Part shown: in pieces, positions 5,844 through 7,869 of the stretch
Layout of the letters: the number at the start of each line of letters is the position of its first letter
How positions within the stretch are numbered: position 1 is the first letter of the stretch
Assembly (NCBI GenBank): GCA_031264605.1
Contig: JAISDQ010000222.1
Span: forward strand, 1-7,869
Reading direction: 5' to 3'
From: Synergistaceae bacterium
GTDB taxonomy: Bacteria; Synergistota; Synergistia; Synergistales; Synergistaceae
Length of the DNA stretch: 7,869 nt
The notes under the pieces: model-generated
Databases searched by the model: none
What the model was told of the DNA's origin: nothing
The model's input: the letters and a program-made list of their open reading frames with translations, nothing else
Translations under genes and position numbers: made by a program

Positions 5844-5869
5844 ATACGTCAAATTTTCCCGCCGTTCGA
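5841..5869 (-). promoter_or_regulatory. Candidate sigma-70-type promoter for the HDOD gene and downstream genes
   Basis: A perfect -10 hexamer TATAAT lies at 5846-5841, just after the rluB stop codon. At a 17-base spacing the -35 position reads TCGAAC (5869-5864), only three of six matches to TTGACA. A start about seven bases downstream, near the G at 5833, would give a leader of about 28 bases with GGAGGG before the HDOD ATG. AT-rich sequence is scarce in this GC-rich window, which makes a perfect hexamer in the largest intergenic gap noteworthy. A promoter function is inferred. Confidence 0.4.
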
Positions 5870-6592
5870 TATCATATTACGCAGGTTGTCATAATCAAAT
5901 TCGCGCCACGATCCCGCCGGCATTTTGTCCAAAAACAAATTTCCCACGCCGATTCTCTTCAAACGAACGACTCTGTTGCCGAGCGCTTCCGCCATGAGCC
6001 TGATTTCCCTTTTGAACCCCTCGTTCAGGACGACCCTCCAATGTCTGCCGTCGTCCGGACGTCCGGGGGACAATTCCGCGGGCGCTAACAGCTTCTTATC
6101 TATAATAACACCTCTTGCCCATTCCTTCACATGTTTTTCTTCGAGGACGCGTTCGAGAATCACCGCGTAAGTTTTTCGGACTCCCGCGGACGGGTGGACG
6201 ACTGATTGGGAAAACTTTCCGTCGTTGGTGAGAATCAAGAGCCCTTCGCTGTCGAGGTCGAGCCTCCCGGCGGGAAACAGCCCCGCGGCTCTGTGAGTCT
6301 CCGGCAGCAGGTCCATGACGGTGCGCCGCCGCGCGTCGCTCACCGCGGACAGCACGCCGCGCGGTTTGTTCATGACGATATAAAGCGGCGGCGCCGGGTT
6401 CACCGCTTTTCCGTCGACGGCGACTTCCTCCCCCTCGGCGACCATTCTGCCGGGGGAACATTCCGCGTCGTCCCCCACCCTGATCCGCCCCGACGCGATC
6501 AGTAAATCGGCGTCCCTCCTGGACGCTACGCCGCAGAGCGCCAAGTACCTGTTGAGGCGTATCGGATACGATATTCTCAGGGTTTCATTCAT
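5849..6592 (-). CDS. rluB: RsuA/RluB-family rRNA pseudouridine synthase
   Basis: This family isomerises single uridines to pseudouridine in ribosomal RNA. The 247-residue protein has an N-terminal S4 RNA-binding domain (about 11-60, with IRLNRYLALCGVASRRDADL) and the synthase domain after it. The domain contains YIVMNKPRGVLS (71-82) and the catalytic loop GRLDLDSEGLLILTNDG (109-125), whose Asp112 is the nucleophile. KTYAV (140-144) and EGFKREIRLMAEALGNRVVR (191-210) complete the family pattern. The protein lacks the long basic tail of E. coli RluB, and the exact target (23S RluB-type, or RluE/RluF or 16S RsuA type) cannot be proved by eye; the scpAB neighbourhood favours RluB, as in Firmicutes. 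The ATG at 6592 overlaps the scpB end by eight bases and has only a weak GGGA upstream, suggesting coupling. Confidence 0.92.
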   Translation of the reverse strand: MNETLRISYPIRLNRYLALCGVASRRDADLLIASGRIRVGDDAECSPGRMVAEGEEVAVDGKAVNPAPPLYIVMNKPRGVLSAVSDARRRTVMDLLPETHRAAGLFPAGRLDLDSEGLLILTNDGKFSQSVVHPSAGVRKTYAVILERVLEEKHVKEWARGVIIDKKLLAPAELSPGRPDDGRHWRVVLNEGFKREIRLMAEALGNRVVRLKRIGVGNLFLDKMPAGSWREFDYDNLRNMISNGGKI

Positions 6593-7142
6593 CCGATATT
6601 TCCCAGTCGTCCGGCTCGGGGTTTTTCACGATGGTATCCTGCAATTCCTCCAGCGTGGGAAGCGACGCTATCGAGTCGAGGCCGAAAAGCTCCAGAAACC
6701 TGTCGGTGGTTCTGTACAGCAGGGGATTGCCCGTGCTTTTTTTTCGCCCCGCGACCCTCACTAGCCCGTGTTTCTGGAGCGTCTCTACGACGCGGTCGCA
6801 CCTCACGGTGCGGATTTCCTCCATCTCCCCGCGGGTCACGGGCTGGTTATAGGCCACCACCGAGAGCGTTTCGAGCGCCGCCTTGCTCAGGCGGACGCGC
6901 TGCGCCGCGGACATTCCCTGATATTCGGCCACCGTGCTTTCGAGATCAGGGGCCGTCACCATCTGCCAGCCTCCGGCGAGCTTCAGCAGCGTAACGCCCC
7001 GCCCCTCGTCGCAGAGCGCCTTGAGTTTGGCGATTCCCCGCGACACCGCGGCGGGAGACAAGCCGAGAGCGGACGCCAATTCGCCCTCCGATACGGGCTG
7101 CGGGGAGACGAACAGCAGCGCTTCGAGCTGCCGCACGAGCAT
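6585..7142 (-). CDS. scpB: Segregation and condensation protein B
   Basis: ScpB is the dimeric winged-helix (kite) subunit that, with the ScpA kleisin, completes the SMC condensin complex for chromosome compaction and segregation. The 185 residues contain both winged-helix parts: LEALLFVSPQPVSEGELASA (6-25), VTLLKLAGGWQMVT (50-63), the highly typical AALETLSVVAYNQPVTRGEM (88-107) with EIRTVRCDRVVETL (109-122), and GRKKSTGNPLLYRTTDRFLE (132-151). LPTLEEL closes the conserved part at 161-167. I use the ATG at 7142, which gives the family's normal start. The open frame reaches 7235, but the extra 31 residues lie inside scpA and resemble nothing in the family. The start is 16 bases after the scpA stop with a weak ribosome site. 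The 3' end overlaps rluB by eight bases. Confidence 0.96.
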   Translation of the reverse strand: MLVRQLEALLFVSPQPVSEGELASALGLSPAAVSRGIAKLKALCDEGRGVTLLKLAGGWQMVTAPDLESTVAEYQGMSAAQRVRLSKAALETLSVVAYNQPVTRGEMEEIRTVRCDRVVETLQKHGLVRVAGRKKSTGNPLLYRTTDRFLELFGLDSIASLPTLEELQDTIVKNPEPDDWEISDE

Positions 7143-7158
7143 ATCGTGTTCGCCCGGG

Positions 7159-7869
7159 TTATCCGGCCTCAATGCCGACGTCCCCCCATTCCTCCGCCTG
7201 AGTGAGCCTGACCGCGCCCAGGCGCGACATTTCAAGCAGGGCGAGCAGAGTTACGATGAGCGCCCCCGCCCCAAAACGGGCGAGCGCCGCGGAAAGAGTG
7301 ACAGCGCCCTCCCTGGCGAGCAGTTCCCTTATCTCGTCCATCCTGCGGTCAACCTGAATTTCCTGCGGCGCCGCGTCGGGTATTTCATCCATAAAATCGT
7401 CCCGCGTGGAGCGGGCCCTCGATCGGGAGTATTCCTCGATGAGATTCCACCACTGCGTCGACAGTCCGTAGAGGTCTCCTATGTCGAACCATGGGGGGCC
7501 TCCCTCGTCGGATATCCGCGTGAACGAACGCTCGCGTTCCGTCTTCATCCCGTCCAGCCGGGCCGCGGCGTTCCTGTACGGTTTGAAGCGCTCCAGCATG
7601 CCCGCGAGCGTCTCCTCGGACAATTCGTCCGCAAACCCGTCCTCCGCACCGGGGTTCGCGTCAGCGTCCGCGTCCTCGCCGTCGGTTCGTGGAAGCAGCG
7701 AGCGCACTTTTCTGATCAGTATGCGGCTCGCGAGAGAGAAAAACTCGGCGAGTTCGGACAGCGTGGCTTTTTTCGACGTCAGGAGGTACGACACGTACTG
7801 CGACAGGACGTCCGTCAGTTTCACCGACGAGGCGTCTATCGCGCTTGTTTCCACCAGATGGCAGAGCAG
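7159..7869 (-). CDS. scpA: Segregation and condensation protein A, 5' end cut by window edge
   Basis: ScpA is the kleisin subunit that bridges SMC heads and binds ScpB. There are 236 codons visible and the frame stays open to the window edge. The first visible residues LLCHLVETSAIDASSVKLTD fit the conserved kleisin opening (the DLLLHLI...IDI...I region), so the true start is roughly 15-25 residues beyond the window; the GTG at 7854 inside this motif is not the start. The N-terminal domain runs on through YVSYLLTSKKATLSELAEFF and ASRILIRKVRSLLP. An acidic linker follows (visible residues about 63-86), then a variable middle. The C-terminal winged helix contains ALIVTLLALLEMSRLGAVRL (about 203-222) and EEWGDVGI. 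scpB follows 16 bases downstream, the standard pairing. Confidence 0.93.
   Translation of the reverse strand: MLCHLVETSAIDASSVKLTDVLSQYVSYLLTSKKATLSELAEFFSLASRILIRKVRSLLPRTDGEDADADANPGAEDGFADELSEETLAGMLERFKPYRNAAARLDGMKTERERSFTRISDEGGPPWFDIGDLYGLSTQWWNLIEEYSRSRARSTRDDFMDEIPDAAPQEIQVDRRMDEIRELLAREGAVTLSAALARFGAGALIVTLLALLEMSRLGAVRLTQAEEWGDVGIEAG

Noticed and set aside
5847..5852. TTGACG as a -35 box
   Set aside because: It abuts TATAAT with no spacer, and no -10 lies 16-18 bases downstream of it. It includes the rluB stop codon.
7143..7235. A 31-residue N-terminal extension of ScpB
   Set aside because: It lies within scpA and has no ScpB resemblance; the ATG at 7142 gives the normal N-terminus.
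7852..7854. GTG as the scpA start
   Set aside because: The frame is open to the window edge and residues upstream of the GTG (LLCHL) belong to the conserved ScpA N-terminal motif.

Overview
This is a chromosomal block of bacterial housekeeping genes, all read from the minus strand, with almost no non-coding DNA. Twelve genes can be supported: ten are complete and one is cut at each edge. In transcription order (right to left) they are scpA (5' end missing), scpB, an rsuA/rluB-type pseudouridine synthase, an HDOD-domain signalling gene, cmk, plsC, yicC, remA (DUF370), gmk, rpoZ, coaBC and priA (3' end missing). Most junctions are overlaps of 4 to 23 bases or gaps of 11 to 16 bases. The only larger gap is 43 bases, between rluB and the HDOD gene. 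No terminator, tRNA, rRNA, CRISPR array, insertion sequence or phage gene is visible, and there is no stretch over 300 bases without a gene.

Organism: the DNA is GC-rich and the proteins have no obvious proteobacterial flavour. The run yicC-remA-gmk-rpoZ-coaBC-priA is the order known from Firmicutes and related phyla. Here it is joined to scpAB-rluB and cmk-plsC with an HDOD gene between them. My best guess from memory is Synergistota, with a GC-rich Firmicutes lineage as the alternative. This is inference, not a database result.

Layout: 7869-5849 holds chromosome segregation (ScpA, ScpB) and an rRNA pseudouridine synthase. 5848-4927 holds a probable internal promoter with a dyad, then the HDOD gene. 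4915-3609 holds CMP kinase and a lysophosphatidic acid acyltransferase. 3619-2438 holds the YicC/YloC-type endoribonuclease and the DNA-binding regulator RemA. 2441-418 holds guanylate kinase, the RNA polymerase omega subunit and CoaBC. 428-1 holds the start of the PriA helicase. The genes share growth-linked roles (nucleotides, CoA, lipid, transcription, DNA replication restart and segregation) rather than one pathway.

I found no convincing undescribed system. The observations most worth checking are regulatory: a perfect TATAAT overlapped by a dyad before the HDOD gene, a hairpin that would bury the coaBC ribosome binding site, and rpoZ overlapping genes at both ends. Several gene starts have been corrected from the longest possible reading frame, and the reasons are given in each entry.
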